Part shown: one piece after another, positions 52,960 to 63,214 of the stretch
How positions within the stretch are numbered: position 1 is the stretch's first letter
Layout: each line of letters starts with the position of its first letter
Assembly: GCF_007273535.1 (NCBI RefSeq)
Contig: NZ_RIBP01000004.1
Coordinates: 1,402,001 to 1,466,000 of the forward strand
Length of the DNA stretch: 64,000 bases
Direction of reading: 5' to 3'
Source of the DNA: Niallia circulans
Lineage (GTDB): Bacteria; Bacillota; Bacilli; Bacillales; Cytobacillaceae
The notes under the pieces: model-generated
The model's input: the letters and a program-made list of their open reading frames with translations, nothing else
Told to the model about the DNA's origin: nothing
The model's database searches: none
Position numbers and translations under genes: made by a program

Positions 52960-54048
52960 TTGAAAAAGGTTTTAATATCAGCATATTTAAACAACAACTT
53001 AGGAGATGATTTGTTCGTTAAAATTCTATGTGAAAGATACCCTCAAACTCAATTTTATATTTATGAAAATAAAGCAAAGCTTCGTGCTTTCACAGACATA
53101 AACAATTTACATGTTATTTATCCAAATCCGCTTTTTAAGTTGATTGATAAAATTCCGCATAAGCTGTTCAGCAAGTCATTCGTTAGAACAGTAATCGGTA
53201 TATTTATGGATGCACATGTATGTATCGGCGGCTCTCTTTTTATCGAAAATAACAATTGGAAAACAAAGATAAAAAGAGATAAGGGAAAACTGATAAATAA
53301 TAAACCTAATTTTTTGTTAGGGTGTAATTTTGGACCATATAAGAAAACGCAGTTCTATGAAAGCTATCAAAACATCTTTTCGAAATATGATGATGTGTGT
53401 TTTAGAGATATGCAGTCATATGAGCTGTTTAAGGAGCTGCCAAGTGTCCGCTTAGCGCAAGATGTCGTGTTTAATTTGGATTATCAAGGTGAGGAAACAT
53501 CTGAGAAAACGGTTGGTATTTCCTTGATAGATGTGAGTAACAGAGACAATTTAGCACCATATAAAGCGGCTTATTTACAAAAGATGAAACAAGTTTGTGA
53601 ATACTATATTAACAAAAACTATCAAGTAGCTTTATTCTCCTTTTGTAAATATGAAGGCGACGAAACAGCGATAGCTGAATTGTTACAGTTACTTGATACT
53701 AAATATAAGCCTAAAGTGAAAGTAGTTCCTTATGAAGACAATTTAGCTTCAGCATTAGCCGAACTGAATAAAGTGGAAATAATGTATGCTACAAGATTTC
53801 ACTCCATGATTCTTGGCTTTTTATTTAATAAAAAGGTTTTTCCAATCATATACAGTAAAAAAATGACCAATGTTCTGCACGATATTAATTTTCAAGGCAA
53901 TTATTGTGAGATCAAGGATATAGATAGGCTTGAAATCGAGGAATTGGATCAGTTGGATTATAAAGAGCTCGATATGCAGCATATTATCAAGGATTCCAAC
54001 CAACAGTTTCGACAGCTTGATAAATACTTAGTGAATGACTGGAACTAA
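52960..54048 (+). CDS. polysaccharide pyruvyltransferase family
   Basis: The 362-residue protein starts at TTG 52960 with ACGAGG upstream. The start KKVLISAYLNNNLGDDLFV and the blocks HVCIGGSLFIENNN, VCFRDMQSYELF and MYATRFHSMILGFL are typical of CsaB/WcaK-like pyruvyltransferases, with the conserved RFH. It would transfer pyruvate from phosphoenolpyruvate to a sugar as a ketal, adding negative charge. Between a GT2 gene and a flippase, it modifies the repeat unit of this cluster. Confidence 0.9.
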   Translation: MKKVLISAYLNNNLGDDLFVKILCERYPQTQFYIYENKAKLRAFTDINNLHVIYPNPLFKLIDKIPHKLFSKSFVRTVIGIFMDAHVCIGGSLFIENNNWKTKIKRDKGKLINNKPNFLLGCNFGPYKKTQFYESYQNIFSKYDDVCFRDMQSYELFKELPSVRLAQDVVFNLDYQGEETSEKTVGISLIDVSNRDNLAPYKAAYLQKMKQVCEYYINKNYQVALFSFCKYEGDETAIAELLQLLDTKYKPKVKVVPYEDNLASALAELNKVEIMYATRFHSMILGFLFNKKVFPIIYSKKMTNVLHDINFQGNYCEIKDIDRLEIEELDQLDYKELDMQHIIKDSNQQFRQLDKYLVNDWN

Positions 54049-54060
54049 AAAGGAGTCAGT

Positions 54061-55587
54061 ATGAAAGCGAAAAGAAGTCTAATAAATTTAGCCTTTGGAT
54101 TAATTAGCCAAGGATTAATAATCGCATTAGGTATCTTAATCCCGCGTTTGCTTTTAGTGAATTTTGGTTCTGAGGTGAATGGGTTATTATCCTCCATCGG
54201 GCAAATTATTATTTATATGTCTCTTCTAGAAGCAGGGGTTGGCGCCGCCTCCTTGCAAGCTTTATATAAGCATGTGGCAGGCAGCGGTAAAGAAAATATA
54301 AATTCTATTCTGTCCGCTACTTCAAGCTACTATAAAAAAACCGGGATTTACTATTTTATCTGTATCATTCTTCTGTCTGTTATTTACCCGCTTTTTATTG
54401 ATTCATCGATCGATAAAATGACAATCATGTTCGTCATTCTCGTTACGGGGATGGGAGGAGCTATCAATTTCTATTTCCAAGGCACCTTTAAGGTCTTCTT
54501 AGTTGCGGAAGGAAAAAGCTATATAGACACCACCATCACAACGCTGATAAATATCGTCATAAGTGGCTTAAAGATAATCTTTATCCTTAAAGGCTATAAT
54601 ATTATCGCGATTCAAACGACACACTTTGTGTTAATGATTGTGCAAATTATCATTTATCAAATTTATATGAAGAGAAATTATAAATGGTTAGATTTAAAGG
54701 TAAAGCCTGATTTTGATGCCATTTCACAAAAAAAATCAGTGATGATTCACCAAATCTCTTATTTAATCTTTAATAATACTGATGTTCTTATCCTCACTAT
54801 CTTTACGAATTTGAAGGTTGTTAGTGTGTATGTGCTGTACAATATGCTATTTTCTGTCCTTGATAAAGTTATCAGCACGGTTAATAGCAGTGTCACATTT
54901 GCACTTGGACAAACATTTCATGAAGGCAAGGAAAAGTTCATAAGCTTGTATAATGCGTACGAAGTCTGCTTTATGTCCTTTGTTTTCTCGTTATTTACTG
55001 TTGCCTACATTTTCATATTACCGTTTATGGAGCTGTACACACGCGGAATCAAGGATATAAACTATATTGATTTTTGGATTCCAACATTATTTGTCATCAT
55101 CAAATTATTAGTGAATGCGCGAGCGACTTCTAATAATGTTATAAATATTGCAGGCCATTTCAAAAAGACGCAAAACCGTGCCATATTGGAATGTATCATT
55201 AACCTGGTTTTCTCTATCACTCTCGTTCAGTTTCTTGGCATATATGGCGTATTGCTTGGAACGATTGCAGCACTGCTTTATCGCTCAATCGATATCGTTC
55301 TTTATGCAAATAAAAAAATTCTCGAACGAAATGCGTGGATGACGTTAAGACGATGGCTCACAAATATTGTGATATTTTTATTCGTTGTAACGGCAGCAAA
55401 AATGGCTGATATTTATCCGACTTCTTATGTGAATACGATTATGAGTGCTATTTTAGTTCTAGCTATTTCAGCTGTTATTTTTGTCGTTGTTAATGCACTT
55501 CTGGATAGAGAGGTTTATCACTACACAAAAGCTATTGTTGTTAAATTGGTTCAGAAACAGAAACGAAAAAGAGCTGTTTCAACATAA
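54061..55587 (+). CDS. Wzx-like polysaccharide flippase
   Basis: The 508-residue protein has about 14 hydrophobic segments, beginning NLAFGLISQGLIIALGILIP and RLLLVNFGSEVNGLLSSIGQ, a pattern of the polysaccharide transporter family. It likely moves the lipid-linked product of this cluster outwards. No Wzy polymerase or Wzz is encoded here, so the product may be short or be polymerised by the first system. It begins 12 bp after the pyruvyltransferase gene. Confidence 0.9.
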   Translation: MKAKRSLINLAFGLISQGLIIALGILIPRLLLVNFGSEVNGLLSSIGQIIIYMSLLEAGVGAASLQALYKHVAGSGKENINSILSATSSYYKKTGIYYFICIILLSVIYPLFIDSSIDKMTIMFVILVTGMGGAINFYFQGTFKVFLVAEGKSYIDTTITTLINIVISGLKIIFILKGYNIIAIQTTHFVLMIVQIIIYQIYMKRNYKWLDLKVKPDFDAISQKKSVMIHQISYLIFNNTDVLILTIFTNLKVVSVYVLYNMLFSVLDKVISTVNSSVTFALGQTFHEGKEKFISLYNAYEVCFMSFVFSLFTVAYIFILPFMELYTRGIKDINYIDFWIPTLFVIIKLLVNARATSNNVINIAGHFKKTQNRAILECIINLVFSITLVQFLGIYGVLLGTIAALLYRSIDIVLYANKKILERNAWMTLRRWLTNIVIFLFVVTAAKMADIYPTSYVNTIMSAILVLAISAVIFVVVNALLDREVYHYTKAIVVKLVQKQKRKRAVST

Positions 55588-55596
55588 GAGAGGGGG

Positions 55597-56922
55597 ATGT
55601 ATATGGATTTAGAGCATGAATTAAAACAAGCTGGAGTATTGATTAATAGCTGTTTTCATACTCATTTTAGTGAAATGAGTGCAATAGATAGTGTAACTGA
55701 TCTTGAAGTATTTCTAACTGAAAAATTAAGCAGTAAGAGCACTTCTTCCCAAACCTATCTCGAGAATTTTATTCGGGTATTATCTGCTCTTTTAAAAGGG
55801 AAGCTGTCTGCAGAAGTTTTTCGTTTCTATGTAGAAGCACAATTTTCTATAGAGCGGGAGGATGCCCAACAATTATTCAACCAGATAACCCATTTAAACG
55901 TTATTAATGAAGGCTCTTTTCATCAGCGAATTACGTTCCCTGACACCAGCAAGGCTCCAAAAGTGAATGTAATTATCACGACATATAATAGAGAAAGATA
56001 TTTAGAGCAAGTCATTGATAGCATATTGCAGCAGGATTATTCCAATATTGAACTAATCGTGATAGATGATAACTCAAAGGACGGAACGCATTCGTTAATG
56101 GAGCGAAAATACGCTGACGCTTCTAATGTCATTTATATGAGAAATGACAAAAATGAAGGACCTGGCACAAACCGCTTAAAGGCCTTTGTTACACATGGAG
56201 ATGGCGAGTATATTCTGTTTTTGGACGATGACGACTATCTCATCGATACAAATTATATAAGCAGGGCAGTCGCTTTTCATCAGCACCATCCGCAAGTTTC
56301 CTTTGTGGCAGCAAATGTATTTATGGAAAAAACGGGAGTGAGTGAATTAGCTATTTCCGACTTGAAGCTGAGCAGAGTTGTCAGCAAATATGATTACTTC
56401 ATTAACTTTGAGAAACAAGGCTACCCAAAGCCTGCATCTACCTTAACAACAATCTTTAAGCGCAAGTCTTTAATAGAGATGGATATTTTGAACATGAAAA
56501 TGGTCAACGATTCTGCCATCTATTTAAGGTCATTACTCGTTGGCGATGCCGGCTTCATCGATACAGTTGCAGGTGTATATAGAATCCACGGCAATAATAT
56601 TACCTTTAACCTAAAAAGTGATTTTATTATTGAGAACTTAAGAGAAAAGCTGATGATAAAAAATATGGCTGTAAGTCGCTTTAACTATGATGCTGCAGCA
56701 GTGGAAGCATGGTTTGGAAGCAGTGTGTATGTCACCATCATGTACTACTTAAAATACTCTGCTAAAACCAAAAGTGATTATACTGCAATGTTTACTTGGA
56801 CGAAGGTAAACTGTCCCGATATGTATAACAAGCTAAAATACGATGCGATGAAATTTAACGTGATGAGGGGCTTGTCCCGACTGCGGAAATTCGGCCGGAG
56901 TGCGGTTGCGCAGAAAAGCTAG
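55597..56922 (+). CDS. glycosyltransferase family 2 with N-terminal extension
   Basis: The 441-residue protein has an unusual helical N-terminal extension of about 120 residues, then a GT-A domain: KVNVIITTYNRERYLEQVID, IELIVIDDNSKDGTHSL, EGPGTNRLKAF and EYILFLDDDDYLID (DDDD metal site). The C-terminal half is unassigned. ATG 55597 has AGAGGGGG upstream; an in-frame ATG at 55603 is possible. It is the last gene of the cluster. Confidence 0.88.
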   Translation: MYMDLEHELKQAGVLINSCFHTHFSEMSAIDSVTDLEVFLTEKLSSKSTSSQTYLENFIRVLSALLKGKLSAEVFRFYVEAQFSIEREDAQQLFNQITHLNVINEGSFHQRITFPDTSKAPKVNVIITTYNRERYLEQVIDSILQQDYSNIELIVIDDNSKDGTHSLMERKYADASNVIYMRNDKNEGPGTNRLKAFVTHGDGEYILFLDDDDYLIDTNYISRAVAFHQHHPQVSFVAANVFMEKTGVSELAISDLKLSRVVSKYDYFINFEKQGYPKPASTLTTIFKRKSLIEMDILNMKMVNDSAIYLRSLLVGDAGFIDTVAGVYRIHGNNITFNLKSDFIIENLREKLMIKNMAVSRFNYDAAAVEAWFGSSVYVTIMYYLKYSAKTKSDYTAMFTWTKVNCPDMYNKLKYDAMKFNVMRGLSRLRKFGRSAVAQKS

Positions 56923-56931
56923 CGATTAATT

Positions 56932-56979
56932 AAAAAAGGACTTACTGTTGTTTCCAAAGCAGCAGTGAGTCCTTTTTTT
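56932..56979 (+). terminator. terminator of the second glycan cluster
   Basis: AAAAAAGGACTTACTG pairs with CAGTGAGTCCTTTTTT (one wobble), with a T run. Confidence 0.9.
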
Positions 56980-57111
56980 ATGCTTATTAGAGAAATAGAA
57001 CTAGGTGCTTTTTAATGTGAATAGCCTATCTTTCATGACCATTTTGTGAACTCACAGGAATAGGGGAGTTCTAGCAGGAATTTCAGAAAAAGAAAGGAGG
57101 GGTGAGCAATC

Positions 57112-57447
57112 ATGCTGGATTTCCCTGGAAGTGTTAGTGATTATTTCTATGAACCTTTTTATGTGGTTGTATTGTTATTATTGTTAGGATTACTCTATTT
57201 TCCATTATTTTTATATTGTGCTGTAAATATAAAATTCAATATAATCGGCTATTGCTTGCTGGCAATATCAATTATCACCTATTTGCTTGTCGGCATCTAT
57301 ATGGTTGGCACTGGTTATTATTATGATACAGACCCAAGAGAAGGCCATATTATTAGAGAATATGGATTTTTAGAGCTGATTCTATTAACATATCCATACA
57401 TCTTCCTATCACTTGCCTGTTGTATAGGTCAGAAAAAATCAAACTAG
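57112..57447 (+). CDS. hypothetical membrane protein, 111 residues
   Basis: ATG 57112 follows AAAGGAGGGG. Three hydrophobic segments (about residues 13-35, 43-65, 87-105) are visible, with GYYYDTDPREGHIIREYG between the second and third. No family recognised. Single gene without a clear terminator. Confidence 0.6.
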   Translation: MLDFPGSVSDYFYEPFYVVVLLLLLGLLYFPLFLYCAVNIKFNIIGYCLLAISIITYLLVGIYMVGTGYYYDTDPREGHIIREYGFLELILLTYPYIFLSLACCIGQKKSN

Positions 57448-57510
57448 TGAAAGAGTGAAATAAGGATATGTGTATTTAAGTCTAGGTTAAAACTGGACTA
57501 ATATAGCAGC

Positions 57511-57640
57511 TATCGAGTGGCCTCCGCTACATTCCACTAAAGTTTCTAATTATTGTATTTTGAATACCAAATTAAAAACAAACTCTACTTCCTCCCCGCG
57601 GAAAGCGAGTGGGTGCATCGCAATGAAACGACCTCACTTT
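57511..57640. repeat. interspersed Bacillus-type repeat
   Basis: GAGTGGCCTCCGCTACATTC and, about 80 bp on, CTCCCCGCGGAAAGCGAGTG followed by TGCATCGCAATGAAACG are GC-rich islands in an AT-rich gap. They can partly pair (CCACT/AGTGG; CGCTT/AAGCG), giving a structured element. I recall similar intergenic sequences occurring many times in Bacillaceae genomes. Copy number here cannot be checked, since it appears once in this window. Confidence 0.5.
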
Positions 57641-57753
57641 AAAGGAATACTTTATATATTTTCAGGGACTAAAGGATCAAAGGTAGATGAAATTATTATT
57701 GTTCGTGGTTAGATATGATTTATTTTGTTTTTCCAAACTGGTTCTTTAATCTT

Positions 57754-57801
57754 AAAAAAACAGCACTCCTTGTTGGTTATATCCACCAACAAGGAGTGCT
57801 G
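57754..57801 (-). terminator. terminator of the permease gene
   Basis: CAGCACTCCTTGTTGG and its exact complement form a 16-bp stem with a nine-base loop; on the minus strand it is followed by TTTTTTT. Confidence 0.93.
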
Positions 57802-57813
57802 CTCTTTTTATAT

Positions 57814-59202
57814 TTAACGTTTTACCGCTGTTGTACTGTCTTGTTTCTCTGGACGTTCCTTGCCGATGCCAAAAGCGAAGAAGCTGATGATAACGAGGAT
57901 AAGGAAAATAATTCCGACAACAAGGGAAACTTGTGTGTCTTTGTTGAAGCCCATGCCGACAAGGACGAACAATAAAAATGCAATGGATGCGTAATTTGTG
58001 AACGGAGCAAGTGGCATCTTAAATGGATGATTGCTCATTTCAGCAGCGTGCGCTTGTCTGAAACGGATTTGGCTGATTAAGATAATGAACCATGGCACCA
58101 TTCCAGGAAGTACGCTGGCGCTGTAAACATAAACAAAGATGTTTGCTGGTGCAATATAGCTTAAGATAACACCGACTAATAAGCCGGCCATAACACCGAT
58201 TGTACTGAACAACGGTACGCCGTTTGATGTCAGCTTTCCGAAGAAAGCCGGTGCCTGTTTGTTCATTGCTAATGTGTACAGCATGCGGCCAGCGCTGTAA
58301 ATACCGCTGTTGCAGCCTGACATTGCCGCAGTGATAACAACGAAGTTGATGATACCGGCAGCAGCTGTGATGCCGACCTTAGCGAATGTCGCAACAAATG
58401 GACTTCCAACAGAGCTAAGCTGATCCCATGGATAAACAGTAACAATAACAAAAATTGCGCCAATATAGAAAATAAGAATACGCCAGATAATGCTGTTAAT
58501 GGACTTTGTCAGTGTTTTCTTTGGATCCTTCGCTTCACCAGCAGTGATACCGATCAATTCAACCCCTTGGTATGCACCGATGACAAGGGAAAGGGCAAAG
58601 AAAAATCCTGTGAAGCCGCCTGAGAAGAAGCCGCCGTGTGCCCATAGATTAGAAAATCCGATAGCTTGTCCGCCGTTTCCAAATCCGAAGATGATAATAC
58701 CTAAGCCTGCCACGATCAATAGAACGATTGTGACTATTTTAATCATTGCGAACCAAAATTCAAATTCGCCAAAGGATTTAACAGAAACTAAGTTAGCAGC
58801 GCCAAGGATTGCCATGGCGATTAAACCTGGAATCCAGGCTGGCAAGTCAGGGAACCAGTAGTTCATATATTCTCCAACTGCGATAATCTCCGACATTCCG
58901 ACGATTACCCACTGGAACCAGTTGCTCCAAGCAGTCATATAGCCTGCTAGTGGGTGAATGTATTTGTGGCCGAATGTTGCGAATGACCCTGTACTTGGCT
59001 CTAAGTAGAGCATTTCTCCCATTGCACGCATAATAAAGAAGACGAAGATTCCTGCAATGGCATATGCGAGCAGGACAGAAGGACCTGTCCAGCCAATTGT
59101 TTTAGACGATCCAAGGAATAACCCGACACCGATTGTTCCGCCCAGTGCAATCATTTGGATATGGCGTGATTCCAAGCCTTGTGACAATTTATTATTTGAC
59201 AT
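57814..59202 (-). CDS. APC-family amino acid permease
   Basis: The 462-residue protein has 12 membrane segments. The N-terminus [20 protein letters not shown] and the motif [20 protein letters not shown] are signatures of the amino acid transporter subfamily of APC permeases (YbxG/AapA/ProY-like). It is a proton symporter; the amino acid carried is not readable by eye. ATG 59202 follows GAAAGAGGGG. It is a single-gene unit. Confidence 0.93.
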   Translation of the reverse strand: MSNNKLSQGLESRHIQMIALGGTIGVGLFLGSSKTIGWTGPSVLLAYAIAGIFVFFIMRAMGEMLYLEPSTGSFATFGHKYIHPLAGYMTAWSNWFQWVIVGMSEIIAVGEYMNYWFPDLPAWIPGLIAMAILGAANLVSVKSFGEFEFWFAMIKIVTIVLLIVAGLGIIIFGFGNGGQAIGFSNLWAHGGFFSGGFTGFFFALSLVIGAYQGVELIGITAGEAKDPKKTLTKSINSIIWRILIFYIGAIFVIVTVYPWDQLSSVGSPFVATFAKVGITAAAGIINFVVITAAMSGCNSGIYSAGRMLYTLAMNKQAPAFFGKLTSNGVPLFSTIGVMAGLLVGVILSYIAPANIFVYVYSASVLPGMVPWFIILISQIRFRQAHAAEMSNHPFKMPLAPFTNYASIAFLLFVLVGMGFNKDTQVSLVVGIIFLILVIISFFAFGIGKERPEKQDSTTAVKR

Positions 59203-59726
59203 GTATATTCCCCTCTTTCACGATTAAGCAGCCGTATTTTTTATAAGTAAGAAAAGCTCATGCAGTAGTTATTCGGCAACGAAATGATGAAGACGGAGTG
59301 AAATCTATCTTCTGACAATCTTCATTTCCTGCAATATATGAGTTGCATCTTGTAAGCTGATATCTATAAATGTTCATTTAACTTAACCTATCATAATAAA
59401 TTTATCTAGAAAATACAATTGTATTTATGGGGAAGACATAAAGAAAGGGTTTTCGTGAACAGGTATTCCTTATTTTGCAATAGTGTACTAGAATGGTAAT
59501 AGCTTGCCAAACCTTATAACAACAGCAAATAAAATAAATAATGCTATATAACAATAAAAAAAATTCCTGCTAAAAATTTCTTGTGATTTTTTAGAAATGG
59601 ACAGAGGAAGGTGTGTGAAAAAAACAATATTAAAATTTTTCCAATTCCATGGTATAGTTGGTAGCATATAGAGATGTTTTGATAATAACAGCATAAGAGA
59701 GTTAATAATTTGAGATACAGGAGACA
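59203..59726. other. intergenic between permease and histidine kinase
   Basis: No ORF. It contains the palindrome at 59411-59426. The long AT-rich remainder, on the kinase side, gives a promoter region for the kinase with AGGAG at about 59719. Nothing else was recognised. Confidence 0.45.
59411..59426. promoter_or_regulatory. 16-bp perfect palindrome upstream of the permease
   Basis: AAATACAATTGTATTT is its own reverse complement. It lies about 210 bp upstream of the permease start, rather far for a simple operator, but it is the only strong dyad in this gap. Regulator unknown. Confidence 0.35.
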
Positions 59727-61010
59727 ATGGATATGGTGGTGAAATCTCCAAAAATGAGAAGAAGAGGACAAGTAGTGTTAGTGCTAGTTTCAATCATTTT
59801 TACTTTGTATCAACATCTAGCAGACAATGAGTCTTTTTTTACGTTAGACTTCTTTATTTTTACAGCCATTGCCTGGTTTGTCGGTTTTCAAATTGACTTA
59901 GGCAGCTATTATGAGCAGAAAGCCCGTTTAAGTGAGGAGAGCTATCGTTTGTTAGTAGATTCCTTGCCAGAGCCGATTTTTATTCATCATAAAAATAAGA
60001 TTATTTATGTGAATAAGGCAGCCGTTATGATGATGGGAGCAAACTCCACGCAAGACCTGATTGGCAGGAGCTTCGGAGAGTTTATTGCACCTGAGCATAA
60101 AGAACGCTGGGAAATGCGGATGAGTCTCGTCAAGACGGAAAATAAGCCGCTTCATCATATAGAATATAAAATGATGCGTCTTGATCAATCGGTTTTTTAT
60201 TTTGAAGTGAGCTGCTTGGCGATTACCTTTGACGGTAAAAACGCGGTGCTTGCCCTTGGCACGGATATAACAGAGCGAAAAGAACGGACGAGCCAATATG
60301 TCCAAAAGTCAGAGAAGATGGCAATGCTTGGGCAAATGTCTGCAGGAATTGCTCATGAAATCCGCAATCCACTGACAGCGATAAAAGGCTTTATCCAGCT
60401 GTTAAAGTCTGATGATGACAAAAATGAATATTTAGAAATAGTCTTGTCTGAAATTGAGAGGATAAATACAATCGTAGGAGAGTTTCTGTTTCTTGCCAAG
60501 CCGACAGCAGATGTATTTCAAAAGAAAAATATAAATAACATTATTAATGATGTGGTCACCTTTATAAATGCACAGTCCAATCTATACAATACTCAAATTT
60601 ATACGATGATGGACGATAATATCCCGTTGATATTATGTGAAGAGAACCGCTTGAAGCAAGTATTCCTTAATCTCCTGCAAAACTCGATTGAAGCAATGCC
60701 AAACGGTGGAATTATTGCAATAAGCGTAAAAATGATTGAGGGCGAGCAAATTGTCATCCAAATTGCAGACCAAGGGATGGGCATTGAGGAGGAAAGATTG
60801 GCAACACTCGGTGAACCCTTCTATACGACAAAGGAAAAGGGAACAGGACTTGGATTGATGACATGCTATAAGATCATTGAAGAAGGCCATCGTGGCCAGA
60901 TGAGCATCCAAAGCACTGTCGGTAAAGGTACAACCGTACAAATCATCCTGCCAAGCCTAACACAGGAAATGCTTGGGACAAGCATACATACGAAATTTGC
61001 AAAAGAATAG
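59727..61010 (+). CDS. PAS-domain sensor histidine kinase (Kin type)
   Basis: The 427-residue protein has two N-terminal hydrophobic stretches (about 14-31 and 38-55) and a PAS domain (about 68-190, with SLPEPIFIHHKNKIIYVN). The H-box is MSAGIAHEIRNPLTAIKGF (His about 210), and the N/G boxes are VFLNLLQNSIEAMPNGG, IADQGMGIEEE and GTGLGLMTCYKII. There is no receiver and no neighbouring response regulator. Orphan kinases of this layout (KinC/KinD/KinE-like) feed the Spo0F/Spo0A phosphorelay, so a sporulation or biofilm role is likely. ATG 59727 follows ACAGGAG. Confidence 0.92.
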   Translation: MDMVVKSPKMRRRGQVVLVLVSIIFTLYQHLADNESFFTLDFFIFTAIAWFVGFQIDLGSYYEQKARLSEESYRLLVDSLPEPIFIHHKNKIIYVNKAAVMMMGANSTQDLIGRSFGEFIAPEHKERWEMRMSLVKTENKPLHHIEYKMMRLDQSVFYFEVSCLAITFDGKNAVLALGTDITERKERTSQYVQKSEKMAMLGQMSAGIAHEIRNPLTAIKGFIQLLKSDDDKNEYLEIVLSEIERINTIVGEFLFLAKPTADVFQKKNINNIINDVVTFINAQSNLYNTQIYTMMDDNIPLILCEENRLKQVFLNLLQNSIEAMPNGGIIAISVKMIEGEQIVIQIADQGMGIEEERLATLGEPFYTTKEKGTGLGLMTCYKIIEEGHRGQMSIQSTVGKGTTVQIILPSLTQEMLGTSIHTKFAKE

Positions 61011-61013
61011 AAG

Positions 61014-61047
61014 AAAAGCAGGCCAAGGGAAAATGGCCTGCTTTTTG
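61014..61047. terminator. bidirectional terminator
   Basis: AAAAGCAGGCCA pairs with TGGCCTGCTTTT, flanked by A and T runs; it serves the kinase gene and the small minus-strand gene. Confidence 0.93.
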
Positions 61048-61052
61048 TTTGT

Positions 61053-61190
61053 TTATTTATTAAATTTAGTCTTCAGCTTATCTGTTAACTTTTCGCCCAT
61101 TTCTCGTTCTTTGTCGCGAACCTTTTCATTCCTCTGGGCCTTTTTGGCAGCATTTATTGCTTTGTCTTTGTATTGGTCAAAATTACTCAT
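61053..61190 (-). CDS. small charged protein, 45 residues
   Basis: AGGAGG nine bases upstream selects ATG 61190. The product is a highly charged helix (MSNFDQYKDKAINAAKKAQR, then KVRDKEREMGEKLTDKLKTK), pI basic, no Cys. No family recognised. Its leader resembles that of the 42-residue gene at 51474: CTATATATA, then an ATAAAC/ACAAAC word, TTTTA, then AGGAGG. Both may therefore be controlled together. Confidence 0.7.
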   Translation of the reverse strand: MSNFDQYKDKAINAAKKAQRNEKVRDKEREMGEKLTDKLKTKFNK

Positions 61191-61270
61191 TTCTATCATC
61201 CTCCTAAAAGGTTTATATCGTATATATAGACCTTCTGGCAGAAGATAAACTGCCAATAATAGGTAAACTG

Positions 61271-63214
61271 TTAAAGTGCGCTATTAATTACTTTTTTATA
61301 GTATAGAACAGATAATAGTCCAAAGATGGAATAAAGAAGGGTGTAGACAACCATAACAGTCAGCATTGGTGTCCAAGCTGTTCCGAAAAAGAACCAGCCT
61401 GATTGGACGGCGAAATAACTGTGCATAAGACCGATCAAAAGTGGTATGCCAAAGCTGAACAATTGCTTGCCTCGAATGCCTCGCAGCAAATCACCCTTCG
61501 TATAGCCAAGCTTTCTTAAAATCGTGTAGTTATGCTTTTCTTCTTCTCCTTCATCCATCTGCTTAAAGTACAAAATACAGCCTGATGTGATAAGGAAGGT
61601 AAGTCCTAAAAAGCCGACAATAAACATGGTTAGTCCCATATTAGCTTTGTTGGTTGTGGCCATGTCGAGTCGGGAAAGGCTGAATTCCTGCTCTTCTAGT
61701 TTAAGGTCATGATAAATATCATTAGCATTGGCAATTTCACTGTTTTTGTTTATATCAATTCCATAATAGGTGCTTGCTGCTAGCTGCAATTTATCATTTT
61801 TGTTTTTGCTAAGCTGATCATAAACTTTGTTGTCGACAATTACTGTCGGCATGCCGCCAGCTGTGTACTTATAGGAAATGACTGGCACGTCATCCATACC
61901 AATGAGGCGCAGCGGGATTGAATCATCCTTTGTTTCAAGCGTCACCTCGCCAGTATTTTTCATCGGCATAAACTCCTTTAATGCACCATCATAGTTCGTA
62001 AATAATGTTTCGCCTGCCTCTAAATCTACCCCTTTAACACTGTTTTCGCTCACAACAGCAAGTGTCGTCATATTCGGGTCGAAGTTAAGATTGTTAAAAT
62101 CAGCCTCTAAGATTCTGCCGATATTAATATCAGCCATCACCATATCAATCTTCGTTTCATCATATGCTATCTCGTTTTTTGTTAATTGATCTGTAAATAA
62201 CTTTACTTCCTGACTGCTTCCGAATGAAAAATTAGCAGGGATACTATTCTCTGCGTTCTTCTCGGCAGAATAGTAGGAGATATAGCTTAATGACAGCAAG
62301 GCGATTGCAAGTGCAGATACAGTTGTAATGATTGTCAACAGGAGCGAGTTGGATTTCATCTTGAACATAATGCTCGATAAAGACAGCACTTCGTTAATGT
62401 TTAAATAGCCGTTTTTGCTTTTGCGGACAAGATTAAACAGAAAGCTGACAGAGCCCTTATAGAAAAGGTAGGTGCCAAGGATGACAGTGCCTAAGATAAA
62501 GGCCATTGCCCCAAACAGTTCATTCATTGTCTGAAAATCGCCATCAAACAGCTTTGAGGAAACATAATAGCCTGAACCGATTCCTGCTATCCCGATAATC
62601 CCAATAATAATCTCTATTACGGACATTTTTTTAACTCTGCCTTCCGCAGACGAGGTTACTCTGAACAGGTTTAAGATTGTTTGTCTTTTAATGAAGATAT
62701 AGTTCATCAGCATAATAAAGACGTAGATAACTGCAAACACAAGAATGGTCTGTCCTAACGCCTCTGTTGAAAAGTGAAGTTTGGCAATACTTTTTACGCC
62801 AGTTATCTTAAATAAAACTAAGATAATCAGCTTGGAAAAGGAAAAGCCGACAAAGGTGCCGATAAGAATTGCCCCAAAGTATAACAAGAAATTCTCCACA
62901 CCTAAAATCCAAAAGATTCTGTCCTTCGTCATTCCGATTAACTGAAACAGTCCGATTTCCTTACTGCGTCTTTTAATGAAAATAGTATTCGCATAAAAAA
63001 GGAAAATTGCAACAATCACAATTAGCAATATTGAAGTAACTCGGATTGCAGCTCCACCCTTGATCGTTCCTTCGACAGCATCCATCGACGGATCATATTG
63101 AAGAGTAACGAAAGCGAAATACAAGCACACACTGAAAATTAACGCAAAAACATACAAGTAATAATGCTTGATGTTTTTGAGGAGATTGCGAAAAATGAGC
63201 TGATTAATGTTCAT
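61271..63214 (-). CDS. Bce-type ABC transporter permease (FtsX-like)
   Basis: The 647-residue membrane protein has ten hydrophobic segments and a large extracellular domain between segments 7 and 8 (about residues 300-520), the layout of BceB/VraG-type permeases. Residues [20 protein letters not shown] are typical of the FtsX-like domain. Together with the ATPase it acts in resistance to, and sensing of, cell-wall-active peptides. The ATG overlaps the ATPase gene by 11 bp. Confidence 0.92.
   Translation of the reverse strand: MNINQLIFRNLLKNIKHYYLYVFALIFSVCLYFAFVTLQYDPSMDAVEGTIKGGAAIRVTSILLIVIVAIFLFYANTIFIKRRSKEIGLFQLIGMTKDRIFWILGVENFLLYFGAILIGTFVGFSFSKLIILVLFKITGVKSIAKLHFSTEALGQTILVFAVIYVFIMLMNYIFIKRQTILNLFRVTSSAEGRVKKMSVIEIIIGIIGIAGIGSGYYVSSKLFDGDFQTMNELFGAMAFILGTVILGTYLFYKGSVSFLFNLVRKSKNGYLNINEVLSLSSIMFKMKSNSLLLTIITTVSALAIALLSLSYISYYSAEKNAENSIPANFSFGSSQEVKLFTDQLTKNEIAYDETKIDMVMADINIGRILEADFNNLNFDPNMTTLAVVSENSVKGVDLEAGETLFTNYDGALKEFMPMKNTGEVTLETKDDSIPLRLIGMDDVPVISYKYTAGGMPTVIVDNKVYDQLSKNKNDKLQLAASTYYGIDINKNSEIANANDIYHDLKLEEQEFSLSRLDMATTNKANMGLTMFIVGFLGLTFLITSGCILYFKQMDEGEEEKHNYTILRKLGYTKGDLLRGIRGKQLFSFGIPLLIGLMHSYFAVQSGWFFFGTAWTPMLTVMVVYTLLYSIFGLLSVLYYKKVINSAL

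Noticed and set aside
59727-61010. Histidine kinase as the BceS partner of the nearby ABC transporter
   Set aside because: It has a PAS domain and a Kin-type layout, no adjacent response regulator, and lies on the opposite strand. BceS kinases are short with two membrane helices and no PAS.
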